A stretch of 64,000 nucleotides of DNA from Roseiflexus sp. RS-1. GTDB taxonomy: Bacteria; Chloroflexota; Chloroflexia; Chloroflexales; Roseiflexaceae. The stretch is taken from the NCBI RefSeq assembly GCF_000016665.1, contig NC_009523.1, positions 3,409,501 to 3,473,500 of the forward strand, in the 5' to 3' direction. The notes below the pieces were generated by a model that was not told the DNA's origin, did not search any database, and saw nothing but the letters and a program-made list of their open reading frames with translations. Position numbers and translations under genes: made by a program. This document shows positions 62,270 through 64,000 of the stretch, one piece after another; the first letter of the stretch is position 1, and each line of letters opens with the position of its first letter.

Positions 62270-62530
62270 CAAGGCAGTTGTCGTCATATCCATCTTCCAG
62301 ATTGCTGATAATGCTCCCTGCAACTATCTCTCACACACCAGGCATCCCGGCAATCAACAGCAGGCAGCGCCGCTTCTCTCATTGTCACGTCGTCCAACCG
62401 CATTCTGGCAGTTCCACGCACCCCTGTCAGTTGCGCACCACCAATACACAAAGCAGCGAACCAGGCGCCCGACATCGCAGCGCGACACCGGTTGGCTCTG
62501 ATTCGTTTCTTGCTGATGGGGAGAACCACG

Positions 62531-64000
62531 ATGATCGTCATCCGTCCACTGCTCATCATCTGCTTCGTCATTGCCAGCGCCATCAACATCGGCATCGCCG
62601 CGCCAATCACCGTGATCACCGATCCGCCAGCGCCTGAGCCAACCCCGGACGCACCGGCAGATGACCCGCTCACGCCTGATAGCAGGCTGGACGTAGATGG
62701 ACACACCCACAGTCGCCTTGACCTCATCGGCAGAAACGTGACGCTCGACCCGCACGAAGAACCGATCGTCAGCCCGCAGAGTCAGAGCGGCGGCTGGCAG
62801 AACCTGGGAACAGGTCTGCAAGGATTGAACGGTTCCGTCTATGCCATTGCCGTGAGCGGCAGCGATGTCTACGTCGGCGGTCGGTTTACCAATGCGGGCG
62901 GCGTGAACGGCGCGAATAACCTCGCCCGCTGGGATGGCAGTCAGTGGCATGCCGTCGGCGGAACGAACGCGATTACCGGCACGGTCTACGCGATTGCCGT
63001 CAGCGGCGGCGACGTGTACATCGGCGGCAATTTCACCAATGTCGGCGGGGTTGACGGCGCCGACTACCTCGTCCGCTGGGACGGTCGCCGGTGGCATGCG
63101 GTTGGCGCCCCAGGGGCGATCAACGGACCGGTCAACGCCATTGCCGTCAGCGGCGCGAATGTCTATGTCGGCGGCGATTTCACCAACGCCGGGGGCATGC
63201 CGGGCGCAAACTATGTCGCCCGCTGGAATGGTACACAGTGGAGCGGACTGCTCAGCGGCACGTTCGGGATCAGCAACACAGTCAACACCATCGCCATCAG
63301 CGGCACGCACGTCTACGTTGGCGGCGACTTCACCGACGCCGGGGGCGTGCCGGGCGCGGACTATGTCGCCCGCTGGAATGGTACGCAGTGGAGCGGACTG
63401 CTCAGCGGCACGTTCGGGATCAGCAGCACGGTCAACACTACGGTCAACACCATCGCTATCAGTGGCACGCATATCTACGTCGGCGGCGACTTCACCGACG
63501 CCGGGGGCGTCAGCGGCGCCGATTATGTTGCCTGCGCCATTCTAAGCGGTACAACCAGCGTCACGTGGACCGATCTCCTCGATAGCACATTCGGGATCAG
63601 CGGCACAGTCAACGCCATCGCCATTAGCGGCGGCAATCTCTACGTCGGCGGCGCGTTTACGGACGCTGGGGGCGCTAGCAGCGCCGACCGCATCGCCCGA
63701 TGGGATGGCAGTCGGTGGCACGCCATTGGCACAGGAGTTGACAACCATGTTCGTGCACTCGTCGTCCGTGGAACAGGCGTGTATGTTGGCGGAGACTTTC
63801 CCGGCGCCGGAGGCATGCCTGGCACAAACCATCTTGCACGCTGGGATGGCGCCCGGTGGCGCCCTGTTGGAGATGAGATCGTTATATCCTCTATCGCCGT
63901 CAGTGGAACAGATGTCTATGTCGGCGGCGCCTTCACCAGGATCGGCGGCGTCAGCGGCGCGAATAGCCTTGCCCGCTGGGACGGCAGCCAGTGGCACGCT
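62531..64000 (+). CDS. Secreted repeat protein (beta-propeller-like), cut by right edge
   Basis: Open from ATG 62531 (GGGGAGA 6 bases upstream) to the window end, 490 codons without a stop. An N-terminal signal (residues 1-23) is followed by an Asp/Pro-rich stretch and then repeats beginning near residue 100, at least seven, of about 43-60 residues. Each reads like AIAVSGxxVYVGGxFTxAGG, then xGAxxxARWDGxxW. The YVGG-FT and RWDG-W strands look like blades of a beta-propeller exposed on the cell surface. Function is unknown; adhesion or sugar binding is possible. DNA of several repeats is very alike, a sign of recent expansion. Confidence 0.82.
   Translation, partial: MIVIRPLLIICFVIASAINIGIAAPITVITDPPAPEPTPDAPADDPLTPDSRLDVDGHTHSRLDLIGRNVTLDPHEEPIVSPQSQSGGWQNLGTGLQGLNGSVYAIAVSGSDVYVGGRFTNAGGVNGANNLARWDGSQWHAVGGTNAITGTVYAIAVSGGDVYIGGNFTNVGGVDGADYLVRWDGRRWHAVGAPGAINGPVNAIAVSGANVYVGGDFTNAGGMPGANYVARWNGTQWSGLLSGTFGISNTVNTIAISGTHVYVGGDFTDAGGVPGADYVARWNGTQWSGLLSGTFGISSTVNTTVNTIAISGTHIYVGGDFTDAGGVSGADYVACAILSGTTSVTWTDLLDSTFGISGTVNAIAISGGNLYVGGAFTDAGGASSADRIARWDGSRWHAIGTGVDNHVRALVVRGTGVYVGGDFPGAGGMPGTNHLARWDGARWRPVGDEIVISSIAVSGTDVYVGGAFTRIGGVSGANSLARWDGSQWHA

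Noticed and set aside
61866-62501. A 211-residue frame through the heptamer array after DAHP synthase
   Set aside because: It is built from repeat translation and has no ribosome site.
62354-63472. A 372-residue minus-strand frame opposite the secreted repeat protein
   Set aside because: It simply mirrors the repeats; the plus-strand frame has a signal peptide, ribosome site and promoter.

Overview
The window reads as a chromosomal segment of a high-GC filamentous anoxygenic phototroph of the Chloroflexota, most like Roseiflexus. That placement is inference from the gene mix (wax-ester synthase, F420-type LLM oxidoreductase, PEP carboxylase, VanW protein, Uma2 nuclease, riboflavin RibXY transporter, many Pro/Thr-rich lipoproteins) and from intergenic repeats; there is no rRNA, tRNA or photosynthesis gene here to prove it. 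I found no prophage and no CRISPR array. The one insertion sequence is a frameshifted IS630-type relic.

Layout. 0-11 kb: the 3' end of a cyclic beta-1,2-glucan synthase, a metallo-hydrolase, a PrsW-type membrane protein, a Uma2 nuclease, the two-gene agmatine-to-putrescine pathway (aguB-aguA), and DUF92 and SRPBCC proteins on the minus strand. 11-20 kb: a two-lobed aspartic protease-like protein, a lipoprotein, a flippase, a cysteine-rich microgene in front of an 86-bp modular repeat array, a TPR protein, an amidohydrolase with a DUF1858-like tail, and an MFS transporter. 20-31 kb: HAD phosphatase, ppc, VanW protein, a RuvC-like nuclease next to endonuclease V, a DUF192 lipoprotein and a wax-ester synthase. 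31-34 kb: an FMN riboswitch with its own promoter and terminator controls ribX-ribY. 34-43 kb: a ROK sugar kinase, then five same-strand genes for two PP2C phosphatases, a Ser/Thr kinase, a VWA protein and an FHA protein. Four of these five carry zinc ribbons; the VWA protein does not. 43-47 kb: a TPP riboswitch with promoter and terminator controls a CytX-like permease and an orphan solute-binding protein; this block looks less GC-rich than its surroundings. 47-51 kb: a split Tm-1-like pair, a 35-codon lipoprotein ORF and two secreted metal/copper-type proteins. 51-53 kb: heptamer repeats, the IS630 relic and dispersed repeats. 53-64 kb: serine hydrolase, lon with hsp20, LLM oxidoreductase, rplS with a leader hairpin, methyltransferase, rnhB, HEAT-like protein, DAHP synthase, and the 5' end of a secreted beta-propeller-like repeat protein running off the right edge.

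Themes. Two vitamin-uptake units are each built as promoter, riboswitch, intrinsic terminator, transporter. The 35.3-42.8 kb cluster is the best candidate for a little-described system: a phospho-signalling module whose second phosphatase contains what looks like a degenerate kinase domain interrupted by a second zinc ribbon. Several promoters share an extended -10 of the form TGCTATAMT, and at least two genes look leaderless. Intergenic DNA is rich in structured repeats: 86-bp modules, 7-mers, a tandem copy of a gene's 3' end, and inverted repeats that both flank the IS relic and occur alone elsewhere.
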